The notes below the pieces were generated by a model that saw only the letters and a program-made list of their open reading frames with translations, had not been told where the DNA came from and did not search any database. 59,005 nucleotides of DNA from Pelagibacteraceae bacterium AG-390-D18 (GTDB lineage Bacteria > Pseudomonadota > Alphaproteobacteria > Pelagibacterales > Pelagibacteraceae): assembly GCA_003279715.1 (NCBI GenBank), contig QCGY01000008.1, positions 1 to 59,005 on the forward strand. The letters run 5' to 3'. The position numbers and the translations under genes are program-made. Positions 9,168 through 17,742 of the stretch are shown here, piece by piece. Positions within the stretch are counted from its first letter, which is position 1. Every line of letters begins with the position of its first letter.

Positions 9168-10501
9168 ACTATAGTATCTTTATCTAACCAGCTTACGTTA
9201 AAATCAGAATTAATAAATTTTTTATGACTAAGTAGCTTTTTATGTAGAGGAATAGTTGTGGTAATTCCCTCTATTACAAATTCATCTAGAGACCTGTTCA
9301 TTCTTTGAATTGCCTCAGTCCTATTTCTTCCATGACAGATTAGTTTGCAAACCATACTATCGTAATAAGGAGTAACTTTATATCCTTGAAAAATAGCTCC
9401 ATCTACTCTTGTTCTAAAACCAGATGGTTGGTGACACATACCGATAGTTCCAGGAGATGGTTGAAAGTTTTTACTTGCATCCTCTGCATTTATTCTACAT
9501 TCAATTGCATGTCCTCTTGGGTTTATATCACTCTGTTTCAATGCTGTTTCTCCAGAAAAAGCAATCCAAATTTGTTCCTTAATGATATCAATACCAGTTA
9601 CCATTTCTGTTACAGGATGTTCGACTTGTACTCTTGTATTCATTTCAAGAAAATAAAATTTTCCATCCTCATAAATAAACTCTACAGTTCCAGCACCCAT
9701 ATATCCAATTTTTGCAACCATCTTCACAGTTCTTTCAAATAAATCTTTTCTAATTTCATCATTAAGAACAGGGCTCGGTGTCTCCTCAATTAATTTTTGA
9801 TGTCTTCTTTGGACAGAACAATCTCTTTCATGAAGGTGAACAACATTATTTTTACCTGCTAAAATTTGAACTTCTATATGTCTTGGATTTTGAAAAAACT
9901 TTTCAATATAAACTTCATCATTACCAAAATATTTTTGTGCTTCTGATTTTGCAGTAGAAAACAAGGTTTCAAATTCTTCTTCTTTGTATACAATTTTCAT
10001 ACCTTTTCCACCACCACCACCTGATGCTTTGATTAAGACAGGAAATCCAATTTTTTTACATAGTTCCTTAGCTTGAGCTATATCAGTCACACCTCCCTCA
10101 GATCCTTCAATTACTGGTAAACCGTTCTCTTTAGCAATTCTCTTTGCTTGAATTTTATCACCCATCATTTCAATATGTTTTGATGATGCGCCAATAAAAC
10201 TTATTTTATTTTCTTCAAGAATTTTTGCAAAACTAGCGTTTTCAGATAAAAATCCATAACCAGGATGTACAGCGTCAGCATTAGTAAGTTCTATTGCTGA
10301 CATTAAATTGGGAATATTTAAATAACTGTTTGCAGGTTGGTGAGATCCGATGCAAACACTTTCATCTGCCATTCTTACATGCATACTTTCTCTATCAACA
10401 TCAGAATGAACAGCTACTGTTGGAATTCCCCATTCTTTGCAGGCTCTAATAATTCTAACTGCAATTTCCCCACGGTTTGCAATTAAGATTTTTTTAAACA
10501 T
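9164..10501 (-). CDS. accC: Biotin carboxylase subunit of acetyl-CoA carboxylase
   Basis: ATP-dependent carboxylation of biotin on BCCP, the first half-reaction of fatty acid synthesis. The N-terminal FKKILIANRGEIAVRIIRAC, the glycine-rich ATP-grasp loop KASGGGGGKGMKIV, and EMNTRVQVEHPVTE with the catalytic Glu and Arg are all present. The 445 residues equal the stand-alone subunit, so it is not a propionyl-CoA carboxylase fusion. It follows accB with a 4 bp gap in an aroQ-accB-accC operon. Confidence 0.97.
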   Translation of the reverse strand: MFKKILIANRGEIAVRIIRACKEWGIPTVAVHSDVDRESMHVRMADESVCIGSHQPANSYLNIPNLMSAIELTNADAVHPGYGFLSENASFAKILEENKISFIGASSKHIEMMGDKIQAKRIAKENGLPVIEGSEGGVTDIAQAKELCKKIGFPVLIKASGGGGGKGMKIVYKEEEFETLFSTAKSEAQKYFGNDEVYIEKFFQNPRHIEVQILAGKNNVVHLHERDCSVQRRHQKLIEETPSPVLNDEIRKDLFERTVKMVAKIGYMGAGTVEFIYEDGKFYFLEMNTRVQVEHPVTEMVTGIDIIKEQIWIAFSGETALKQSDINPRGHAIECRINAEDASKNFQPSPGTIGMCHQPSGFRTRVDGAIFQGYKVTPYYDSMVCKLICHGRNRTEAIQRMNRSLDEFVIEGITTTIPLHKKLLSHKKFINSDFNVSWLDKDTIV

Positions 10502-10505
10502 CTGT

Positions 10506-10940
10506 CTATTCTAGAATAATAATAGTTTGACCAAACTCAACAGGGTGACCATCTTCAACACAAATTTCTTTTACAACACCATCAGCGGTTGATGGTACAT
10601 GATTCATTGTTTTCATCGCCTCAACAATCATAATGGTATCACCTTTTTTAATTTTTTTACCTACCTCGACAAATTTTTTTGCTCCAGGTTCTGGTGCATG
10701 GTAAGCTGTTCCAATAATTGGTGAAGTAATTTCGGTACCTGATTTAATATTAGTTTTTTCAGAAACATTTTCATTTCTATCGTTAATATTTACTGAAGTT
10801 GCAGCTGGTTGATTACTAATCGATACATTATTTTTTGAAACCTTGATCTTTGTGTCTTTTTCAGTAATTTCTATTTCAGTAAGATTAAACTCGTCTAAAT
10901 ATTCACTTAATTCTTTAATTATACTTTTATCTATTTTCAT
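10506..10940 (-). CDS. accB: Biotin carboxyl carrier protein of acetyl-CoA carboxylase
   Basis: Carries biotin between AccC and the carboxyltransferase. Residues 1-30 form the usual N-terminal helix (IKELSEYLDEFNLTEIEI), a low-complexity linker follows to about residue 65, and the biotinyl domain ends the protein with the target lysine in VEAMKTMNHV. The Thr after the Lys replaces the Met of the E. coli motif. The length of 144 residues is typical. Its start overlaps the end of aroQ by 14 bp. Confidence 0.96.
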   Translation of the reverse strand: MKIDKSIIKELSEYLDEFNLTEIEITEKDTKIKVSKNNVSISNQPAATSVNINDRNENVSEKTNIKSGTEITSPIIGTAYHAPEPGAKKFVEVGKKIKKGDTIMIVEAMKTMNHVPSTADGVVKEICVEDGHPVEFGQTIIILE

Positions 10941-11376
10941 TTTTTAAGATTTTCTCTATTGAAATTATGGCCAAAATATAACCCTCAACACCTAAACCAA
11001 AAATTCCACCAGTTGCTATATCACTTATTAGAGATTTGTGTCTAAAATCCTCTCTTTTGTATATATTTGATATATGTAATTCAATTATTGGTTTTTTGAA
11101 TAAATCAAGAGCATCTCTGATTGCAACTGAAGTGTGAGTAAAACCTGCAGCATTAATAATCATTCCATCAAATTTTTTTCTAGCATCCTGAATTAAATTT
11201 ACTAACTCTCCTTCAATATTTGATTGAGCAAATTCTATTTCAATACCAATTTTGTTAGACTCTTTTAAACAGTCTTCTTTTAATTGATCAAAAGTAGTGG
11301 AGCCATATTGTGATTGTTCTCTCTCACCTAATAGATTAAGATTTGGACCATTAATAATAATAATTTTATTATTCAT
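10927..11376 (-). CDS. aroQ: Type II 3-dehydroquinate dehydratase
   Basis: Dehydrates 3-dehydroquinate in the shikimate pathway. The type II enzyme is recognised by GPNLNLLGEREQSQYG (with the catalytic Tyr region), the NAAGFTHTSVAIRDAL block and ELHISNIYKREDFRHKS. The 149 residues are normal. First gene of the operon with accB and accC, and divergent from thiS with a 16 bp gap, so their promoters must overlap each other or the coding ends. Confidence 0.96.
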   Translation of the reverse strand: MNNKIIIINGPNLNLLGEREQSQYGSTTFDQLKEDCLKESNKIGIEIEFAQSNIEGELVNLIQDARKKFDGMIINAAGFTHTSVAIRDALDLFKKPIIELHISNIYKREDFRHKSLISDIATGGIFGLGVEGYILAIISIEKILKNENR

Positions 11377-11392
11377 TCAATTCTTATATACG

Positions 11393-11611
11393 ATGAAAAA
11401 AATAAAAAAAATAAAAATTAAAGTGAATGGTAAATCTAAGTCTGTACCTGAAAAATATAAGATTTCAGATTTAGTAAAAGATCTTAAGATTCCTTTAAAA
11501 AAAGTGGCAATTGAGCTTAATCAAGAGATAATGGATAAAAAGAAAATTAGTAAAATTATTCTAAAAAAAGATGATAAAATAGAGATCGTTCATTTTATTG
11601 GGGGAGGTTAA
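11393..11611 (+). CDS. thiS: Sulphur carrier protein ThiS
   Basis: Ubiquitin-like carrier whose C-terminal thiocarboxylate delivers sulphur to the thiazole of thiamine. The 72 residues from the ATG at 11393 begin with a run of lysines, then KIKVNGKSKSVPEKYKISDL, and end VHFIGGG with the required Gly-Gly. The frame is open upstream into aroQ, but that part is antisense to a real gene and I excluded it. The stop TAA is immediately followed by the thiG ATG. Confidence 0.93.
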   Translation: MKKIKKIKIKVNGKSKSVPEKYKISDLVKDLKIPLKKVAIELNQEIMDKKKISKIILKKDDKIEIVHFIGGG

Positions 11612-12388
11612 ATGAAAAATGATAAAATAGTCATAGCAAATAAAAAATTTAATTCTCGATTAATCGTAGGTACTGGTAAGTATAAAAATATGCCTGAATG
11701 TGCAAAGGCAATTAAGCTTTCTGGAGCAGAAATTGTAACCGTTGCTGTTAGAAGAGTAAATATAACTGATAAAAAAAAACCTCTTCTTATGGATTATATT
11801 GATCCAAAGAAAACCACTTATTTACCAAATACAGCAGGATGTTTTACTTCAGAAGAAGCTTTAAGAACACTTCGACTGGCAAGAGAAATTGGTGGTTGGA
11901 AATTAGTAAAACTAGAAGTGTTAGGAGACAAACAAAATTTATTCCCTGACATGATTGAAACTTTAAAATCAACAGAGATTTTGGCTAAAGAAGGTTTTAA
12001 AGTTATGGTTTATTGTAATGATGACCCACTCATGGCAAAACGTTTAGAAAACTCAGGTGCAGATGCAATAATGCCATTAGCTGCTCCAATTGGTTCTGGT
12101 TTAGGCATTCAAAATAAAACAAATATTCAAATTATCAGAAAACAAACCAAATTACCTCTAATTATTGATGCGGGCTTAGGTCAAGCATCAGATGCAACTA
12201 TTGCAATGGAGTTAGGTTGTGATGGCGTTTTAGTTAACACTGCAATCGCTAAAGCAAAAAAACCATTTGAAATGGCACTTGCATTTAAAAATGCTGTGAT
12301 TTCTGGAAGACAATCTTTTTTAGCTGGGCGTATTAATAAATATTTATACGGAAATGCATCTTCACCAAAAACGGGAATTATTAAATAG
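11612..12388 (+). CDS. thiG: Thiazole synthase ThiG
   Basis: Condenses deoxyxylulose phosphate, ThiS thiocarboxylate and an imine into the thiazole phosphate of thiamine. It shows [14 protein letters not shown], the Schiff-base lysine region [10 protein letters not shown], then [16 protein letters not shown] and [22 protein letters not shown]. The 258 residues are standard. It is directly downstream of thiS and overlaps the end of the RNase E/G gene by 8 bp on the other strand. No TPP riboswitch fits in the 16 bp upstream of thiS. Confidence 0.96.
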   Translation: MKNDKIVIANKKFNSRLIVGTGKYKNMPECAKAIKLSGAEIVTVAVRRVNITDKKKPLLMDYIDPKKTTYLPNTAGCFTSEEALRTLRLAREIGGWKLVKLEVLGDKQNLFPDMIETLKSTEILAKEGFKVMVYCNDDPLMAKRLENSGADAIMPLAAPIGSGLGIQNKTNIQIIRKQTKLPLIIDAGLGQASDATIAMELGCDGVLVNTAIAKAKKPFEMALAFKNAVISGRQSFLAGRINKYLYGNASSPKTGIIK

Positions 12389-14207
12389 CTACTTTTTTTT
12401 TAACAAATTTTTTTTTGAAATAAGTTTTTTTTTTAAAATTTTTTTTGTGAAATTTTTTCACCTCAGTCTTATCAATAATTTTATCCTCTTTAATTTGTAA
12501 CTCTAAATTTTTTAATTTTTCAAAATGCTCAATAAGTTCTATTGTTTTTTTTGATTTATTTTGAATATTTATAATATACTCTGGAATTATAAGTGTAGGA
12601 TCACTGACAATATCTATTTTCATTTTATTCTTCTTTTCAAAATAAGTTAAATCATCAATAAAATTTTCTTTTAGAAAATCAGAGATTTTTTCACAAACTC
12701 TAAGCTCAACAAATTTAGCTTTATTAATAATTGCCTTTAACTCAACTGTTTTAAGTAATTTTTGAGCAAATGACTCATCAGTAAGAGTTACTCTCCATTT
12801 TATTGCACTTTCCCTCAATCTTTGTCTAGACATTTCAAGAAGACCAAAATTACTTATTCGACCAATTTGAATTCTGGCTCTATCAGTTCTACATTTTTCT
12901 TTAAGTTTTCTCTCAACTAATCTTCTATTTCCATAACTAAGCATATCGATAAAGTCGATTATAATTAGACCAGATAAATCTCTAATTTTTATTTGTCTTG
13001 CAATTTCTTCAGCTGCCTCAATATTTGTATCTAATGCAGTGCTTTCAACATTTTTACCCTTAATCGAACTACCTGAGTTAATATCAATTGAAACTAAGGC
13101 CTCAGTGGGATTTATTACTAAATAACCTCCTGATTTTAGCTTTATCTCAGAGTCAAATATCTGGTTTAATTTTTGTTCAATATTTTCTTCAATAAATAAT
13201 GGAACTTTTCCTCTATATTTTTTTACCTTTTTAACACTTGATGGCATAATCATTTTCATGAAAGTTTGTGCTTTTTTATAACCTTCATTACCTTCAACTA
13301 TTATATTCTTAGTATTATCATCAAACATATCTCTTAAAGTCCTTTTTATAATCTCACTTTCTTGATGAATTAATGATGGAGCTATAGAATTGATTGCGGT
13401 ATCTTTAATTTGACTCCATGTTTTGATTAGAGTTTCTAAATCATTATTAATTTCATTTTTAGTTTTATTGCTTCCTGCAGTTCTCACAATTAACCCCATT
13501 TCTTTTGGAATCTCAATTTCATTTAGAATAGATCTTATTTTTTTTCTATCTGCTGGATTAAATATTTTACGAGATATTCCTCCACCTTTGGGGGTATTTG
13601 GCATTAAGACAATATATTTACCAGCAATTGAAATGAATGTGCTAAGAGCTGCACCTTTTTGCCCCCGTTCATCTTTGATTACTTGTACTAAGATAACTTG
13701 ATTTGGTTTTATAACTTCCTGTATTTTGTATCTTTTGAATTTAAATTTAGTTTCTTTTTTTTTGCCTTTTTCATCACTTAAATTATTTTTTTCATCATGT
13801 ATATTTTCATTTTCTTCAGTTGGATCTTTTTCAATATTAATAGGGTCGTCAATTTCAAGTTTTCCTTCAGCAATATTTTCTTCTTCCTTAGCCTCAACCT
13901 GTTTAGAAAGTTCTTCTCGAGCCTTTTCTTCTTCTTCTTTGATTTTATCTAAATCTGCTTTTGGTATTTGATAATAATCAGATTGAATATCATTAAATGA
14001 TAAAAATCCGTGGCGCTCACGTCCAAAATCAATAAATGCAGCTTGAAGAGATGGTTCTATTCTACTTACTTTGCCTAGATAAATATTATTTTTTATTAAA
14101 TTATTTTTTAAACCTTCGTACTCGTAATCTTCAATACTATCATCTGATTTAAGAACAACTCTGGTTTCATTGGGATGCGAAGCATCAATATATAAATTTT
14201 TTTCCAT
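12381..14207 (-). CDS. Ribonuclease E/G family endoribonuclease without the zinc-link
   Basis: Single-strand endoribonuclease for rRNA and mRNA processing. The S1 domain spans residues 35-205 ([22 protein letters not shown]), interrupted by an acidic Glu/Lys insertion at about 85-150. The catalytic domain shows SIDINSGSS and [10 protein letters not shown] with the Mg-binding aspartates, followed by [20 protein letters not shown]. After this the CPxC zinc-link expected in RNase E/G is absent; the sequence goes on as [15 protein letters not shown]. The Lys/Phe-rich tail (FHKKNFKKK) is short, so no long degradosome scaffold exists. At 608 residues it is between RNase G and RNase E, so I leave rne versus rng open. 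Confidence 0.9.
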   Translation of the reverse strand: MEKNLYIDASHPNETRVVLKSDDSIEDYEYEGLKNNLIKNNIYLGKVSRIEPSLQAAFIDFGRERHGFLSFNDIQSDYYQIPKADLDKIKEEEEKAREELSKQVEAKEEENIAEGKLEIDDPINIEKDPTEENENIHDEKNNLSDEKGKKKETKFKFKRYKIQEVIKPNQVILVQVIKDERGQKGAALSTFISIAGKYIVLMPNTPKGGGISRKIFNPADRKKIRSILNEIEIPKEMGLIVRTAGSNKTKNEINNDLETLIKTWSQIKDTAINSIAPSLIHQESEIIKRTLRDMFDDNTKNIIVEGNEGYKKAQTFMKMIMPSSVKKVKKYRGKVPLFIEENIEQKLNQIFDSEIKLKSGGYLVINPTEALVSIDINSGSSIKGKNVESTALDTNIEAAEEIARQIKIRDLSGLIIIDFIDMLSYGNRRLVERKLKEKCRTDRARIQIGRISNFGLLEMSRQRLRESAIKWRVTLTDESFAQKLLKTVELKAIINKAKFVELRVCEKISDFLKENFIDDLTYFEKKNKMKIDIVSDPTLIIPEYIINIQNKSKKTIELIEHFEKLKNLELQIKEDKIIDKTEVKKFHKKNFKKKTYFKKKFVKKKVAI

Positions 14208-14310
14208 AATAATTTGATTAATTGACTCATTTAATATTTTAAGTGTTTGTATAATTTTGTTAATTCTATTGCCTTATCTTTAACAAATTCCAAGATATAA
14301 TGGAAATAAA

Positions 14311-16647
14311 ATGAATAAAATTCTTAGAAATATACTATTTATATCATTATCTTTACTTTTATTACTGAGTATTTTGATATTTGGAATTTTATGGTCTTAT
14401 TCAAATGATATTCCCGATTACAAATTTCTTAAAAGCTACAAGCCACCTGTATCAAGCAAAGTATATTCCGGTAATGGAGAGCTTGTTGCAGATTTTTCAA
14501 AAGAAAAAAGGATATTTGTTCCATTTAACTCAATTCCAAAAAATGTAATCAATTCATTTTTATCTGCAGAGGATAAAAATTTTTTTTCTCACCCAGGTGT
14601 TGATGCAAAAGGAGTTTTAAGAGCTTTAATTAATAATATTTCAAACTTAATTTCATCAAAAAGACTTGAAGGTGCGTCAACAATCACACAACAAGTAGCT
14701 AAAAATTTTTTATTGACTAATGAGGTAAGTCTTAACAGAAAAATAAAGGAAGCTATTTTAGCATTTAGAATAGAAAGAGCTTTATCTAAACAGAGAATTT
14801 TAGAACTATACCTAAATCAAATTTATCTTGGGAGTGGAGCATATGGTGTTGCTGCTGCAAGTTTACAATATTTTGACAAGTCTATTAAAGATTTAGATTA
14901 TGAGGAATCTGCTCTTTTAGCTGCTCTACCAAAAGCACCAAGTAGATATAATCCTTATAGAGATATTGAGTTAGCTAAATTTAGAAGAGATTTAGTTTTA
15001 AAAAATCTACATGAAAATAAGTACATAAATTTGAAAGAGTATAATTTTCTTAAAGATAAAAAAATTATACTTAATAAACCAAAAAAAATTTTTTTAGCAG
15101 ATGCTCAATATTATATCGAAGATATTCGAAAGAATGTAATTGACACCTTAACTTATGACAAGGTTTATAAACAAGGATTTAATATTAATACACCTATTAA
15201 TTTAGATTTTCAAAAAATAGCAACTGAAGCACTTAGAAATGGATTATTATCATATGATAAAAGAAAAGGTTGGAGAGGAGCAATTACCAGTAAAAAATAT
15301 TCAAAAAATTGGAATAAAAATCTTGATAAGTTTTACTTAGAAGACTCAATTAGTTGGAAGCTAGCAATTGTAAAAAAAATAAATAAATTTTCAGTAGATA
15401 TTGAAACTGAAAATAAATTAAATGGAAAAATTGAATTCAAAGATATTTCTTGGACCAAAAAAGAATTTAATAACTTATTGAAAGTTGGCGATATAATTTA
15501 TGTAAAAAAAATTGGTGATAAAAAATTTAGTTTAAAACAATTACCTAAGGTAAATGGCGGAATAGTTGTTATGGATCCTTATACTGGTCGAGTATTAGCT
15601 TTAAGCGGTGGCTTTAGTTTTAAAAAAAGTGAATTTAACCGTGCAACTCAAGCATTAAGACAACCTGGTTCAGCTTTTAAACCATTTGTTTATGCTTTGG
15701 CACTTGAAAATAATTATACTCCAACATCTTTAATTTTAGATGCTCCAATTGTTTTAGATCAAGGGGAATATCTTAAAATGTGGAAACCAGAAAATTATGG
15801 AAAAAAATTTTATGGACCATCAACCTTGAGAGTTGGATTAGAAAAATCAAGAAATTTAATGACAGTGAGAATAGCTCAAGACTTAGGTCTTAAAAAGATT
15901 ATAAATTTTTCAGAAAATCTAGGTATATATGAAAATCCTAAAGAGCTTTTATCTATTTCACTTGGTTCTGCTGAAACAACATTGTTGAAACTAACCTCAG
16001 CTTATTCTGTGTTTGTTAATGGTGGTAAACTTGTTGATCCAATATTAATTGATAGAATTCAAGATAGTGAAGGAAAAACTATTTTTAATAATGATAAAAG
16101 AGAATGTATTAATTGTGATCAAATTTCTTATTTGGGACAAGATTATCCAATTGTTAAAGATAATTATAAAAAGATTTTTTCTCCCCAGACATCTTATCAA
16201 ATGACTTCAATACTAGAAGGAGTTATTCAAAGAGGAACGGCTAAAAAATTAAGAGACCTTGAATTAAATATTGCTGGAAAAACTGGCACAACTAATAAAA
16301 ACACAGATACATGGTTTGTTGGATATACATCAAATCTTTTAATTGGAGTTTATGTTGGTCTAGATAATCCTTCACCACTAGGTAGATACGAAACTGGATC
16401 AAAAACAGCTTTACCTATTTTTAAAGAATTTATTCAAAAAACTGTTAATAAATCAGATGCAAGACCATTTAAAGCAGCAGAGGGAACAATAATGATGGTC
16501 GTTGATCCTAATACTGGTCAAAAAGCAAAATTTAATTCTAAAAATACTATTATTGAAGTCTATAAAAATCAAAATGTGATTGATGGAAAAGTTTTATATT
16601 CAAATAATGATAGATTAGACTCTAATAATATATTAAAGTTTTATTAA
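14311..16647 (+). CDS. mrcA: Penicillin-binding protein 1A (bifunctional peptidoglycan synthase)
   Basis: Inner-membrane glycosyltransferase-transpeptidase building the murein sacculus. One N-terminal membrane helix (residues 8-29) precedes the GT51 domain with SAEDKNFFSHPGVD, GASTITQQVAKNF and LNQIYLGSGAYGV. The transpeptidase has the active serine in RQPGSAFKPF (about residue 455), the SRN box in EKSRNLMTV and KTGTTNKNTDTWF near residue 655. The length of 778 residues is normal for PBP1A. The stop overlaps the prfB start (TAATG), suggesting coupled translation. Confidence 0.95.
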   Translation: MNKILRNILFISLSLLLLLSILIFGILWSYSNDIPDYKFLKSYKPPVSSKVYSGNGELVADFSKEKRIFVPFNSIPKNVINSFLSAEDKNFFSHPGVDAKGVLRALINNISNLISSKRLEGASTITQQVAKNFLLTNEVSLNRKIKEAILAFRIERALSKQRILELYLNQIYLGSGAYGVAAASLQYFDKSIKDLDYEESALLAALPKAPSRYNPYRDIELAKFRRDLVLKNLHENKYINLKEYNFLKDKKIILNKPKKIFLADAQYYIEDIRKNVIDTLTYDKVYKQGFNINTPINLDFQKIATEALRNGLLSYDKRKGWRGAITSKKYSKNWNKNLDKFYLEDSISWKLAIVKKINKFSVDIETENKLNGKIEFKDISWTKKEFNNLLKVGDIIYVKKIGDKKFSLKQLPKVNGGIVVMDPYTGRVLALSGGFSFKKSEFNRATQALRQPGSAFKPFVYALALENNYTPTSLILDAPIVLDQGEYLKMWKPENYGKKFYGPSTLRVGLEKSRNLMTVRIAQDLGLKKIINFSENLGIYENPKELLSISLGSAETTLLKLTSAYSVFVNGGKLVDPILIDRIQDSEGKTIFNNDKRECINCDQISYLGQDYPIVKDNYKKIFSPQTSYQMTSILEGVIQRGTAKKLRDLELNIAGKTGTTNKNTDTWFVGYTSNLLIGVYVGLDNPSPLGRYETGSKTALPIFKEFIQKTVNKSDARPFKAAEGTIMMVVDPNTGQKAKFNSKNTIIEVYKNQNVIDGKVLYSNNDRLDSNNILKFY

Positions 16648-17742
16648 TGGATGATAAATATCAAAATTACAAAAAAGAAATAGAAAAAATTAACTACAGA
16701 GTTAAGGAGTATCTTTGAAAAAAATGATATTGGCTCAAAACTTGAAATATTAAATACTAAAATGTTAGAAGCCAGTTTTTGGCAAGATAAAGATAACTCA
16801 AAAAGAGTAATTAAAGAAAAGAAACTATTTGAAGGTCTGTTAAACACTTACAAGGTTTCAATCGAAAAACTTTCAGATTTAACTGATTTAAGTGAGCTAG
16901 CATCAGAAGAAAAAAATGAGACATTTCAAAAGGAATTATTAATAAATATTAAAGAACTTAGGAATTTAGTAAAAAAAAATGAAATTAAATGTTTTTTATC
17001 AAATGAAGCAGACTCTCTTGACTGTTATATAGAAATACATGCGGGTGCAGGTGGTACTGAAAGTCAAGATTGGGCTGAGATGTTAAGAAGAATGTACTTA
17101 AAATGGGCAGATCAAAAAAATTTTAAATCAAATTTAATTAGTGAGCACAAAGGGGATGAAGCTGGAATAAAATCATCAACAATTAAAGTTGAGGGTGATT
17201 ATGTTTATGGGTGGCTTAAAAAAGAATCTGGAATTCATAGGCTTGTCAGAATATCTCCATTTGACTCAGGAGCAAGACGACACACAAGTTTTGCAAGTAT
17301 ATGGGTGTATCCAGTAGTAGATGAGAATATTAATATCGAAATTATTGAAAAGGATTTAAGGATCGACACTTATAGATCTAGTGGAGCAGGTGGCCAGCAT
17401 GTAAATACTACTGACAGTGCTGTACGAATTACGCACATACCTTCTAAAATTGTTGTTCAATGTCAAAATGAGAGATCTCAACATAAAAATAAAGAAACAT
17501 GTATGAACATGTTGAAAGCAAGACTATATGATCATGAAATTAAAAAAAAAGAACAGGAAAATCAAAATACAGAAAATTCTAAATCTGAAATTGGATGGGG
17601 TCATCAAATTAGATCTTATGTTTTACAACCGTATAGACTTATAAAAGATAATAGAACAAATTTTGAAAGCACAAATCCTGATAAAGTCTTAGATGGAGAA
17701 TTAGATGAATTTTTAGAACAATCCTTATATCAAATTAAATGA
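16647..17742 (+). CDS. prfB: Peptide chain release factor 2, with programmed +1 frameshift
   Basis: Release factor for UGA and UAA stops. The gene starts at ATG 16647 and encodes 23 residues (MDDKYQNYKKEIEKINYRVKEY-L) up to CTT at 16713-16715, followed by an in-frame TGA at 16716-16718. Skipping T16716 continues in the +1 frame as EKNDIGSKLEIL and gives about 364 residues, the usual RF2 length. The main frame carries the anticodon-like SPF (ISPFDSGARRH) and GGQ (GAGGQHVNTTDSAVR). Annotating only the open +1 frame from 16762 would lose the true N-terminus. The stop overlaps the next gene by 4 bp. Confidence 0.95.
16704..16718 (+). promoter_or_regulatory. RF2 recoding site (SD-like element + CUU UGA)
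   Basis: AAGGAG (16704-16709), spacer TAT, slippery CTT (16713-16715) and TGA (16716-16718) reproduce the E. coli prfB recoding signal with the same spacing. Low RF2 lets the ribosome pause at UGA and slip +1, so the protein controls its own synthesis. The base after TGA is A rather than C. Confidence 0.93.

Noticed and set aside
11297..11392. Upstream extension of the thiS frame
   Set aside because: It overlaps aroQ on the other strand; the ATG at 11393 gives a normal 72-residue ThiS.
11377..11392. Possible TPP riboswitch before thiS
   Set aside because: Only 16 bp separate thiS from aroQ and no thi-box sequence is visible.
13423..13971. Plus-strand open frames inside the RNase E/G gene
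   Set aside because: They are antisense shadows of the acidic insertion and S1 domain, with Ser/Phe-rich low-complexity products.
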